Shown here in pieces: positions 18,401 to 25,915 of a stretch of 64,000 bases of DNA. Position numbers and translations under genes: made by a program. Every line of letters begins with the position of its first letter. The first letter of the stretch is position 1. The notes below the pieces were generated by a model, which ran no database searches, was not told where the DNA came from, and saw only the letters and a program-made list of their open reading frames with translations. Source of the DNA: JADLHS01 sp964553795 (GTDB lineage: Bacteria; Verrucomicrobiota; Verrucomicrobiia; Limisphaerales; JADLHS01); NCBI GenBank assembly GCA_964553795.1, contig CAZKMR010000002.1:62001-126000 (forward strand), read 5' to 3'.

Positions 18401-18570
18401 ATGGCCGAAAGCTCGGCTTTCCAAGCGGCTGTCTTCTGGCGCAATTCATCATCGGAAAGCGATTGCAGGCCGGCTTCAATCTCGTTGATCCGGGCGACGA
18501 GCGGACGCAGTTTCTTGACCTCACGTTCGTTTTTCGAACCAATGATTTTCTTGAATATAAAACCAATCAT
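15496..18570 (-). CDS. secA: Preprotein translocase ATPase SecA
   Basis: The 1024-residue motor drives preproteins through SecYEG. Walker A is MATGEGKTLVA near residue 118-128, VTVNDYLAARDSEWM follows, and the DEAD-box site is VDEVDSILIDEART near 230. Motif TNMAGRGTDIKLG and HEARRIDRQLRGRCSRQGDPG lie in the second nucleotide-binding fold. The C-terminus ends with the zinc-binding SEC-C tail (DPCPCGSGKKFKQCCG), which binds SecB and lipids in other bacteria. It is longer than E. coli SecA (901), mostly through an insert after the DEAD box and an alanine-rich linker before the tail. Confidence 0.97.
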   Translation of the reverse strand: MIGFIFKKIIGSKNEREVKKLRPLVARINEIEAGLQSLSDDELRQKTAAWKAELSAIADNEKLATRLNEILPEAFAVVKNACRRLCGKEVVVRGHPLKWEMVPFDVQLIGGMALHSGKIAEMATGEGKTLVATSPVYLNALTGRGVHVVTVNDYLAARDSEWMGAVYKFLGLSVGCILHDQPPHIRRDQYNCDITYGTNAEFGFDYLRDNGMATRREEQVQRGHYFAIVDEVDSILIDEARTPLIISGPAVRTYDEQYAQWKPSVESVVHAQERLCARFLSEAEELLKQLRPTDGSNPANPDALAKEIGLLLFRVKTGAPKSETLMKLLEEPANLKLMNAAELSLHLDQKKVELYAEKEKLFYAIDEKSHEADLTEKGRSFLSPKDPDAFVLPDLSTAMHDIDVGPEPDPRKRMEAKAKLQSDFEAKAQKIHSIAQLLKAYSLYAKDVEYVVQDNKVIIVDQNTGRLMTGRRWSDGLHQAVEAKEGVEIERETQTLATITIQNYFRLYQKLAGMTGTAETEAGEFFDIYKLGVLVIPTHKPCIRQDANDSVYKTRREKYNAVLAEIKRVHAEGRPILVGTISVEVSELLSRLLQKEKLVHSVLNAKYHQQEAEIITRAGQRGAITIATNMAGRGTDIKLGPGVADLGGLHVLATERHEARRIDRQLRGRCSRQGDPGSSHFFISLEDDLMRLFGAGNIVKYMEKLGLEEGQELEHPLLNRSIGQAQKRVEQHNFQIRKRTLEYDDVMNKQREVIYGFRNEIINSDDVRDRLMDIMEEVVISKVEAHTKAEFDEHEWQTRALADWVNLNFPLGMPEDEIKKAAQSGDEAPVPGSLFDGLSPAQFAVCNFISDSIRKAYDLKISFEESDKLASVERFTILTAIDKLWQEHLYDMDSLRYSIGLRAHGQRDPLIEYKAEAFKIFDELMVNIKTEICHNIFRSASSLMAFENFLRNVPQQTLHQSASAFGGSATGAPSSATQAKASDVVSEAAAAVEKAKPVRTGPKVGRNDPCPCGSGKKFKQCCGK

Positions 18571-18722
18571 GTTTGCCTTTAGAATAAGGACTCAAACGCT
18601 ACGAGAACGCGGGCGAGCGGTCAATTTATATGCGCCCATTGAAAGGATGAATCTGCCAAGCCCATCTCGTTGGCTGACCGACTCCAGTGGTTTGAAAAAG
18701 CTCGAACGTTTTCCCTGAAAAA

Positions 18723-20132
18723 CTATGGGCTGGTGAGTCGTTTCACCCGATAGAACCGCGTGCTGCCGGGCTGGATCGAGTCAACAACGCTGATCATTCG
18801 ATTGGTCGGGACCAGTGTGCCCGTGAGATTCTGCCAGGGAGCGCCCGCAGCTCCGGATTTGTATTGCAGCTGATATCCCAACCCGGGCCAGGCTTTCCAA
18901 TCCAAGCGAATGGTATTGCCAGTTTGCAGGTTTGGTAAAAGCACTGGTGCACCGGGGCTCACACGAAACACTGTTCCTTTCAAGCCGACGCCTTGGCTGA
19001 ACGTAGTTCCGTAGAGATAACCTTCCGCATCTTGAACCAAGGCGCAGTAAGGAGAAATTCCGTTGGAATCGTAGTTGAAAGATACCAAGACCGCGAGTTG
19101 ACCATTAGTGCTGATTTGAAAAATAGTTCCCCAACTGCTCCCACCATTGGCTGCTCCACCCAACGTGGTCGTCCCGTAAAGCTTTCCGTCGCGAGCCAAT
19201 AGTAAACTCGCCCGGGGGTTATCGCCATCCGCGCTTCCAGCAAATGAATGCAGGGTAGTGAGCACCCCGTTGGTAGTCGTTCGGAAAACCGTTCCAAATC
19301 CTCCGCTGCCACCATAAGCGGTAGTCCCGTACAAAACGTCCGAAGCATCCGCTACCAGTCCGCCATACGGGTTAGCGCCATTGGCATTGGTGAAAGAAGC
19401 AAGGGCCACTAAGGCACCGTTGGTACTGACTCGAAATATCGTCCCCAGATTGGATACTCCTCCGTTTACAGTAGTCCCATAAAAATGACCGTCACGCGCC
19501 AAGAACACTTCCGCGTATGGATTGGCTCCATTAGTCCCGTCAAATGACGCCAAGGTGGTCAGGCTGCCATTGGTCGATACGCGAAAAACGGTTCCCAGAC
19601 TATGCGCACCTCCAAGTTGGGTCGTGCCGTACAAATGGCCGTCAACACCTAACGTCAGTCGCCCAGAAGGACGTGCTCCGTTTGCACCCGTAAACGAAAG
19701 TAATGTTGTGAGTGCTCCATTGGTGCTGATGCGGTAGAACGTCCCCGAATTCGCTGTACCGCCTTGCCAGGTTGTTCCATACAAGAATCCATCAGGGGCT
19801 TGAATCAATGCAGCGTAAGGCTTGTTGCCATTGGGCATTGAGCCGAAAGAAGCCAACACCGTTAGCACTCCGTTCGGGGTGACGCGATAAACGCTCCCAA
19901 GTCCTAACGGCCATCCATTGATGCCACCTTGATGCGTAGTGCCGTAAAAATTACCGTCGCTTGCAAGACAAAGCCCCGAATAAGGATTCGCGCCATTCGG
20001 ACCCGCGAAACTGGCCAAGGTGGTTATCTCCGCAGGAGTTGCGAGGACCGAGCGTTCAAAAATTACCGTAGTGCTGAGGCTCAAGACAGTCGCACAGGTC
20101 AACAAGACGCCGCGGGTTCGAATGGAGTGCAT
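18723..20132 (-). CDS. Secreted GloVer-repeat protein
   Basis: The protein has 469 residues. A signal peptide (residues 1-32, hydrophobic LLTCATVLSLSTTVI) is followed by seven tandem repeats of about 50 residues. Each contains a core like DGxxYGTTxxGG, then GTVFRVSTNGxLTTLxSF. This is the GloVer repeat, found mainly in Verrucomicrobia and Gloeobacter-like genomes, with no established function; the fold is probably a beta-propeller or beta-solenoid. The C-terminus (residues 390-469) has a fibronectin-like module ending in STRFYRVKRL, frequent in secreted Verrucomicrobia proteins. No enzyme motif is visible. Confidence 0.85.
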   Translation of the reverse strand: MHSIRTRGVLLTCATVLSLSTTVIFERSVLATPAEITTLASFAGPNGANPYSGLCLASDGNFYGTTHQGGINGWPLGLGSVYRVTPNGVLTVLASFGSMPNGNKPYAALIQAPDGFLYGTTWQGGTANSGTFYRISTNGALTTLLSFTGANGARPSGRLTLGVDGHLYGTTQLGGAHSLGTVFRVSTNGSLTTLASFDGTNGANPYAEVFLARDGHFYGTTVNGGVSNLGTIFRVSTNGALVALASFTNANGANPYGGLVADASDVLYGTTAYGGSGGFGTVFRTTTNGVLTTLHSFAGSADGDNPRASLLLARDGKLYGTTTLGGAANGGSSWGTIFQISTNGQLAVLVSFNYDSNGISPYCALVQDAEGYLYGTTFSQGVGLKGTVFRVSPGAPVLLPNLQTGNTIRLDWKAWPGLGYQLQYKSGAAGAPWQNLTGTLVPTNRMISVVDSIQPGSTRFYRVKRLTSP

Positions 20133-20171
20133 GGGTTCTGATGGTACAAGCCGCCCCCCATCTCGGCCGGT

Positions 20172-20197
20172 AAAAGAGGTGGAAAGCCCGCCACCTC
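20172..20197 (-). terminator. Rho-independent terminator of the PEP-CTERM gene
   Basis: Read on the minus strand, GAGGTGG (complement of 20191-20197) pairs with CCACCTC (complement of 20176-20182) around an 8-base loop and is followed by TTTT. It lies just past the stop of the PEP-CTERM gene and before the GloVer gene, so it separates the two transcripts. Confidence 0.75.
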
Positions 20198-20205
20198 AAG
20201 AGCGG

Positions 20206-21048
20206 TCACTTCTTGCTTGAACTGCTTCTACGCATGGCAAGAAGCATTCCGCCTAAGGAAATGATCGCTAAAGCGGATGGTTCAGGAATCGGAACCAGAT
20301 ACGCGCTCTTGCTGATGGCAATCTGGAAATAGCCGCCTACCGGAATGACTGGATCCCACTGAATGGCCCACGCGGCATCACCCGTAACCGGGCCGACGTA
20401 GTTATTCAGGGTCGTAGGAGAATTGTTGTTTAGGCTGTGCAACAGAACCAGACCCGCACTTTGTTCGTTGACTTGACCCCGATCAGCGCCGGGGCTGATG
20501 ATCTCATCCGCGAAATAAAAGCTTCCCTTGTTCTGATATACGGCATCAAACAGTCCCTGTAGATTTTGATTCAAGTAGAGAGTATCGCCCGCATCACTGC
20601 CGCCCAAGTCGAAATCGACGTATTGGAAGAAGTGAAAATCCAACGGATTGGCCGAAAGATTGGTGATCTTGATTTGTTCACCGATTGTTGCATAGCCACT
20701 ACCGTTCGCGCCGCCAGTGAGCGTGTAATTGATTTCAATCGTGAAGGCACTGTTACCGTAAAGAACGTTGAGAAGATTCGCGGCGGGCTGGTCTTCGTTC
20801 AACAGATTCAAGGCGCTTATCGGTTTTTCGCCGCCAGAGTTACCGTTTCGATACCAGAACTGTTGCTGGTTCATTTGGCTGACGCCGTCCACGATCCACT
20901 GCCCCATCCCAAAGTTGTCATCGACCCCGATGGTAACTTGCGCGTTGTTGTCGTTCAGATGGCGAGTGTGTGCTTCGGCACTGCCGCAAGCGGCCAGCAC
21001 CACCCCAAAGCACACCATACTTGGGAAAAATCTATTGGACATTTTCAT
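20206..21048 (-). CDS. Exported PEP-CTERM sorting-signal protein
   Basis: The protein has 280 residues from the ATG at 21048; the frame stays open to 21132 but the signal peptide fits the later start. A signal peptide (FFPSMVCFGVVLAACGSAEA) precedes a beta-rich secreted domain of unknown function. The C-terminus carries the PEP-CTERM tripartite signal: VPIPEPSALA, a hydrophobic stretch IISLGGMLL and a basic end AMRRSSSSKK. Such proteins are processed by an exosortase and held in or released to the cell envelope or exopolysaccharide. No exosortase gene is in the window. Confidence 0.85.
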   Translation of the reverse strand: MKMSNRFFPSMVCFGVVLAACGSAEAHTRHLNDNNAQVTIGVDDNFGMGQWIVDGVSQMNQQQFWYRNGNSGGEKPISALNLLNEDQPAANLLNVLYGNSAFTIEINYTLTGGANGSGYATIGEQIKITNLSANPLDFHFFQYVDFDLGGSDAGDTLYLNQNLQGLFDAVYQNKGSFYFADEIISPGADRGQVNEQSAGLVLLHSLNNNSPTTLNNYVGPVTGDAAWAIQWDPVIPVGGYFQIAISKSAYLVPIPEPSALAIISLGGMLLAMRRSSSSKK

Positions 21049-21786
21049 ACAAATCTCACGTCGTTTTAGGGTCGCACCAAATTGTTCTCTACTGAACGGG
21101 CCTTTTGATGACCGACTATGCGTTTTCGTCACGGTATTTCAAGGTTTATTTTCACTTTGGCACTTAAAACCGCCTACGTATTTCTACATACCAGAGTGCC
21201 TTCAAACATCGTCGCGAAACGTAAACGACTTAGAAATTGGGAAAGCCACCCGACAAAATTAATATCCACATCCCTCTTAGTCTGCATGTTACACACAATT
21301 GATTCGATTTCCCTATTCGGTTTATCGCAATTCCGCCTCAGGCTGCTGAACACCATTTCTGGGCTGACATCAAATAGTTACAGGCCGCAACTTTCCACTT
21401 GTCCCCACAACAAGCTTGTCAACTTCGAGACGATCAGCTCGAACTCAAGCAACACTCTCATGGTCGACGATGCGCCTTAAGACCGCTAGAACTTCAACAG
21501 CGAGCGATTTAACCCGAAGCCTCTCTAACGCGACATCAAACTCACTTTCGCCTCGTGATGAACACGAATCCAAACTCCGCTTCATTATCTAAATGACCTA
21601 CGTTGACAATTGCCTCTGACCAATCGCGCCGCGCAACCCAATTCCAAGCACGGTGCAACTGCAATCCGATTGCAACTTCTCGATTTAATGCGCCGAAATT
21701 TTTCTCGTTCAGCGACGCGACTCAAAAAATCCCGGCCAATTGTTTCAGTTTTGCAACGACGCTTTGACAGCCCGTACCGAGTCCCT
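21049..21786. other. Long intergenic region between divergent genes
   Basis: About 740 bases with no convincing gene. Open frames here (for example 21118-21480) have no start context, no family resemblance and no coding-like composition. The promoter regions of the PEP-CTERM gene and aroB must lie here. A TTGACA at 21604 has no matching -10 element, and one near 21762 places its -10-like TATGCT on the aroB start codon. No repeat, tRNA or structured RNA is evident by eye. Confidence 0.5.
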
Positions 21787-22890
21787 ATGCTACCCGCTGT
21801 GCGCACCGTCAGAGTTCCGCTTGGTAATCGCAGTTACGAAATAAAGATTGCACCTGGCTTGATTCGGAAGCTGGGCTCCACTTGCACACAACTCAAACTC
21901 GGCCAACGCTGCGCGATTATCACCGACACCAATGTCGGTCGCGAGTATGCGAAACCAGCCTACAATTCTCTGCTCCGCGCCGGTTTCGAGCCATCACTCG
22001 TCATCGTACCCGCCGGCGAAACCGCCAAGAGCCTGAAGTCCGTGCAAAGCTGCTACGACCGGCTCGCATCCCATCGTTTGGAACGCAAATCCTTCATCGT
22101 CGCGCTGGGCGGCGGCGTGGTTGGCGACTTGGCCGGATTCGTGGCCGCCACTTATTTGCGCGGCATTCCCTTTGTGCAAGTGCCCACGACATTACTCGCG
22201 CACGTGGATAGTTCCGTTGGCGGTAAAGTCGGGATAAACCTGAAAGCCGGCAAGAATCTCGTCGGCGCCTTTTACCAGCCCAAAGTGGTCCTGTGTGATC
22301 TCGAGGCCCTGGCCACTTTGCCGCCACGCGAATTTCGCGCTGGCCTCGCTGAAGTCATCAAGTACGGCGTCATTTACGACTCGAAACTTTTCAAACGCCT
22401 GGAACGCGATCTCCCGAAATTATTGCGCCGGGAAACGAAAACCCTTGGCAAAATCATCGCACGGTGTTGCGAAATCAAAGCCGAGGTTGTCGGCCTGGAC
22501 GAAACCGAAAGCGGTTTGCGCGCCATTTTGAATTTCGGCCACACCATTGGTCACGGACTCGAAGCCGTTTCCCGTTATGGCAAGTTTCTCCACGGCGAGG
22601 CCATTTCCATCGGTCAGGTAGCGGCCGCCCGATTGTCCTGCGCTCAGACCGGCTTGCCGCCAAAAGATGCGCATCGCATTATGCAACTGTTCCGTCGTGC
22701 CGGCCTGCCAACCGAGGTGAAACTGGGCCGAAGCCAACGCCCGAAACTTCTGGCCGCCATGCGGCTTGATAAAAAGGTCAGTGATGGCGAAATCAAATTT
22801 GTCCTCGCCCAACGCATCGGCAAAGTCGTTTGGGGGCAACGCGTCCCCCCCACCGCGATCGACCGCGCGCTGCTCGCCGAGGAATCATAG
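21787..22890 (+). CDS. aroB: 3-dehydroquinate synthase
   Basis: The 367-residue enzyme of the shikimate pathway converts DAHP to 3-dehydroquinate using NAD and a divalent metal. Motifs are the NAD-binding GGGVVGDLAGFVAATYLRG near 105-123, PTTLLAHVDSSVGGKVGIN near 130-148, KNLVGAFYQP, and the metal and substrate histidines in FGHTIGHGLEA near 255 and LHGEAISIG near 272. The start is the ATG at 21787, which gives the standard N-terminus; the frame is open further upstream to 21610. Confidence 0.95.
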   Translation: MLPAVRTVRVPLGNRSYEIKIAPGLIRKLGSTCTQLKLGQRCAIITDTNVGREYAKPAYNSLLRAGFEPSLVIVPAGETAKSLKSVQSCYDRLASHRLERKSFIVALGGGVVGDLAGFVAATYLRGIPFVQVPTTLLAHVDSSVGGKVGINLKAGKNLVGAFYQPKVVLCDLEALATLPPREFRAGLAEVIKYGVIYDSKLFKRLERDLPKLLRRETKTLGKIIARCCEIKAEVVGLDETESGLRAILNFGHTIGHGLEAVSRYGKFLHGEAISIGQVAAARLSCAQTGLPPKDAHRIMQLFRRAGLPTEVKLGRSQRPKLLAAMRLDKKVSDGEIKFVLAQRIGKVVWGQRVPPTAIDRALLAEES

Positions 22891-22929
22891 TTTCCCTGGA
22901 CTTGCGCGGCGAATTCTCCCGTTTTTCTC

Positions 22930-23523
22930 ATGAGCGCTGTCAGCGAAACCATCGTTCGCGAGTATTTCGATCTGCATGAGTTTCTCGTGCGCCAACACCG
23001 GAAGCATGTGGCTCAAACCAAGCGCGAGGAAGACGACATCGATTTTTTCGTGCTTAACCCGCGCGCCATTGGCCGCGAAGGCAACCCGCCATTCGTGTTG
23101 ACATCCGCGGACCTGAAACACGTCCAACGCGCCATCGTCGTGGTCAAAGGTTGGCACACCGAAACGTTTAGTTCGGCGCGCCTTGAAAACACGCCCGAAA
23201 TTTTTCGCTTTGTCGGCACGAAAGTCTTCCAAAAGGCGGCCCGCGTTTTCGGCGATCACGCCGCCCCGTTGAAGATTCTGGTCGTTCCCGCGCTGCCGCA
23301 AAATCCGGAGGAACACGCGAAAAGCATCAGCTTGCTCCAGGCCAAAGGCATCGATGCTGTGATTCCGTTCCGGACCATGCTGGCCGACCTCGTCACGCAA
23401 ACCGAGCCGAACCGCAACTACCAGAAATCCGATCTACTCCAGACTATTCGCATCCTGAAGCACTACGATTTCTTGAGAGAACCGCAGTTGGAGCTCTTCA
23501 AGCCCAGACGCAAGCGACGTTAG
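22930..23523 (+). CDS. Conserved protein of unknown function downstream of aroB
   Basis: The protein has 197 residues and no signal peptide or membrane segment. It contains alternating strand-like and helix-like segments (ADLKHVQRAIVVVKGWHTETF, KILVVPALP, GIDAVIPFRTMLADLV) and a strongly basic tail (LFKPRRKRR). The IVVVKGW / ILVVPALP / DAVIPF strands suggest an alpha/beta nucleic-acid or nucleotide-related fold, but I do not recognise a family. It starts 40 bases after aroB and is probably co-transcribed. Its stop lies immediately before the stop of the convergent hydrolase-NamZ gene. Confidence 0.6.
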   Translation: MSAVSETIVREYFDLHEFLVRQHRKHVAQTKREEDDIDFFVLNPRAIGREGNPPFVLTSADLKHVQRAIVVVKGWHTETFSSARLENTPEIFRFVGTKVFQKAARVFGDHAAPLKILVVPALPQNPEEHAKSISLLQAKGIDAVIPFRTMLADLVTQTEPNRNYQKSDLLQTIRILKHYDFLREPQLELFKPRRKRR

Positions 23524-23524
23524 C

Positions 23525-25915
23525 TCACTTGTAAATCAGATAACGCTCGCGACGTTGCTGGAAATCCACGAGGTCCATTTTCCACGTGGCGCGAATGTCA
23601 TCCAGAGGTTTGTCCGCTTTGACTGCCGCCAACGTCCCCGCGTGGAGGAGAAGATTCTCCGGCTTATCCACCGGGAACTCTTTCGGATAGAGCCGATACG
23701 CCGTTTTCGCGATCAACAAACCCACATCCACCACGTTGCACTTGGCGCGATCGTTCAACAGCATATAAACGCCGCCACATTCCTTGTCCTTGTGCACGCT
23801 GTAGGTGGGCGTAAACCGGATCGGCACAAAGGCGATCCCGGGTAGCGCCGCCCGATTTAATTCCGCTGCGAATTTCACATCGTCAATGTATGGAGCGCCC
23901 ACGAGTTCAAATGGCGTATCCGTCCCCCGCCCCACGGACAGCGCACGTTCCAACAAACCCACGCCCGGATATAGAATCGCCTGCTTCACATTACGCATGT
24001 TCGGCGACGGATTGGTCCACGGCAGCCCCGTCTCGTCGAAATACATATCGCGCCGCCAATTCTCCAATTCAATGACCGTGAGCTTCGCGTTGGTTTTTCG
24101 TTCCTCGTTATACATGCGCGCCAGTTCGCCCATCGTCATGGCATAGCGCAACGGTTTGGCATGAAAGCCCACGAAGCTGGTTTTTTCCGTCAACACCGGC
24201 CCATCAATCGTCACGCCGTCAATCGGGTTCGCCCGGTCGAGCACGATGAATTCAATGCCCGCTTCCGCCGCCGCTTCCATGCACAGTCCCATCGTCGAGG
24301 TGTAAGTGTAAAAACGGCAACCGACGTCCTGGATATCGAACACCAACGCGTCGAGTCCTTTGAGCTGTTCCGCGGTCGGCTTACGTCGCTCGCCATAGAG
24401 ACTGTAAATGGGCAAACCGGTTTTCGCGTCTTTGCTGTCGCCGAACTTCTCATCCACTTCGCCGCGAATGCCGTGTTCCGGACCGAACAACGCCACGAGC
24501 GTGACGCCCGGCGCTTCCTTGAGCAGATCAATCGTCGCACGTCGCGCACGATCATGCCCGGTGTGGTTCGTTACCAGGCCAACTTTCTTTCCTTTCAACG
24601 GCGCGAAATTCTTTTTCACCAGCACGTCAATGCCGTTGAGGACGGTGCCGGCAGGGCGCGTCACTCCGTGCGCGCCGTCACTGGCAATGACACGCGCGGC
24701 GGGCAGAGGACTGCCCGCCCTACCTGTGTCAGCTTGTTCACGCGGCGGCAATGCTCCCGCCACATTCGCAAAATCAAAATCCGTGATCGCCTGCGCCGCC
24801 AGCGTTCCCAACTTCCGACGCAAAACAATCACGCTTCCCTTTTCCGTCGGATGATTCCGATTCGACAAGAAGATCACGAACGACTTCGAGAACGGATCAA
24901 TCCAGATGGACGTTCCCGTCCAACCCGTGTGGCCAAATGAACCCAGCGGAAACAATTCTCCGCGCGGGCCGCTGTAGCCCGTGTCAATGTCCCAGCCCAA
25001 GCCGCGTCGCCCCGTCACGTTCGGCGGCGTTTGCACGCTCGTCATCAGTTTCACCGTTTCCGGTTTGAAGATGCGCACGCCATCCAATTCTCCATCGTTC
25101 AACAGCAACCGCGCATACCGCGCCAGATCGCTGGCTGTAGTAAACAAACCGGCGTGACCCGCCACGCCGCCCATCCGCCGCGCCCGCGGATCATGCACCA
25201 CACCACGCACTGGCACATCGTTCTCCACTTCCGTCGGCGCGATACGCGACCACTTTTGTTTCGGCGGATTAAAACCTGTGTCGCGCAGCCCGATCACTTC
25301 ATAAATCTCTGCCTGTAGAAATTGGTCCAACGGTTTTCCCGAAACGCGCCGCACAATTTCCGCCAACAAAATCATGCCTGTATCGCTGTAAATAATCTTC
25401 TCACCCGGTTGCGCCGAAAGCTTCTCCACGCAGGACAACCGAATTGCTTCATCATAACCGGTCCAATCCGGTTTCAAGCTGATGTCCGGACGCAAACCCG
25501 ACGTGTGCGTGAGCAGTTGGCGAATCGTGATCTTCTCTTTTCCGTGCACGGCAAACTCCGGCAAATACTTGGCGACCGTATCGTCCAAACTGATTTGCCC
25601 GCGTTCCACGAGCAACATCACCGCCGGCGTGCAAGCAACGACCTTCGTCAACGAAGCCGCGTCGAAAATTGTGTCCTCGGTCATGGCTTCCTCTTTCGGC
25701 ACGACTGCCCGCTGGCCGTATGCTTTAAGATAGCGATCCTTGCCATGTTCGAGCCAGAACACGCCACCGGGACATTTCCCTTCGCCAATCGCGGTCGTGA
25801 TGGCCGTGTCAATTTCCGCCAGCTTCTCAGGTTGAAAGGCGGCGTTGGATTGAAATGCGGCGCAGTTCAGCACCACCAACCAAATCAGGATTTTCATATC
25901 ATTTATTGATTTCAT
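23525..25915 (-). CDS. Secreted fusion: serine hydrolase (beta-lactamase fold) plus NamZ/DUF1343 exo-N-acetylmuramidase
   Basis: The protein has 796 residues. After a signal peptide (MKILIWLVVLNCAAFQSNAA), residues 30-390 form a penicillin-binding/beta-lactamase-like serine hydrolase. It has SLTK (SxxK nucleophile) near 88, YSDTG (YxN-like) near 180 and GHTGWTG (KTG-like) near 330. Residues 430-796 are a DUF1343 domain (LVTNHTGHDRA, LFGPEHGIRGE, DIQDVGCRFYTYTSTM), the family of NamZ, which removes terminal MurNAc from peptidoglycan fragments. Fusion suggests paired trimming of peptide and glycan during wall recycling or scavenging. The linker (about 400-425) is encoded by REP-like hairpins. 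Start ATG 25915 overlaps the upstream stop (ATGA). Confidence 0.88.
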   Translation of the reverse strand: MKSINDMKILIWLVVLNCAAFQSNAAFQPEKLAEIDTAITTAIGEGKCPGGVFWLEHGKDRYLKAYGQRAVVPKEEAMTEDTIFDAASLTKVVACTPAVMLLVERGQISLDDTVAKYLPEFAVHGKEKITIRQLLTHTSGLRPDISLKPDWTGYDEAIRLSCVEKLSAQPGEKIIYSDTGMILLAEIVRRVSGKPLDQFLQAEIYEVIGLRDTGFNPPKQKWSRIAPTEVENDVPVRGVVHDPRARRMGGVAGHAGLFTTASDLARYARLLLNDGELDGVRIFKPETVKLMTSVQTPPNVTGRRGLGWDIDTGYSGPRGELFPLGSFGHTGWTGTSIWIDPFSKSFVIFLSNRNHPTEKGSVIVLRRKLGTLAAQAITDFDFANVAGALPPREQADTGRAGSPLPAARVIASDGAHGVTRPAGTVLNGIDVLVKKNFAPLKGKKVGLVTNHTGHDRARRATIDLLKEAPGVTLVALFGPEHGIRGEVDEKFGDSKDAKTGLPIYSLYGERRKPTAEQLKGLDALVFDIQDVGCRFYTYTSTMGLCMEAAAEAGIEFIVLDRANPIDGVTIDGPVLTEKTSFVGFHAKPLRYAMTMGELARMYNEERKTNAKLTVIELENWRRDMYFDETGLPWTNPSPNMRNVKQAILYPGVGLLERALSVGRGTDTPFELVGAPYIDDVKFAAELNRAALPGIAFVPIRFTPTYSVHKDKECGGVYMLLNDRAKCNVVDVGLLIAKTAYRLYPKEFPVDKPENLLLHAGTLAAVKADKPLDDIRATWKMDLVDFQQRRERYLIYK
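24655..24719. repeat. REP-like double hairpin inside the hydrolase-NamZ linker
   Basis: Two palindromes follow one another. GGCGCG/CGCGCC (24655-24660 and 24671-24676) has a 10-base loop. GGCGGGCAG/CTGCCCGCC (24698-24706 and 24711-24719) has the loop AGGA. The encoded peptide is a low-complexity linker (GRAGSPLPAARVIASDGAHG) between two conserved domains, so the element appears to be inserted in frame without damage. Confidence 0.75.

Noticed and set aside
18750..20050. CRISPR-like or DNA tandem array
   Set aside because: Periodicity comes from repeated protein units of the GloVer gene. The DNA copies have diverged and there are no spacers.
21118..21480. 120-residue frame between the PEP-CTERM gene and aroB
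   Set aside because: No ribosome-binding site, no domain and no coding-like composition.
21762..21790. TTGACA with TATGCT as an aroB promoter
   Set aside because: The -10-like hexamer overlaps the start codon, so transcription would begin inside the gene.
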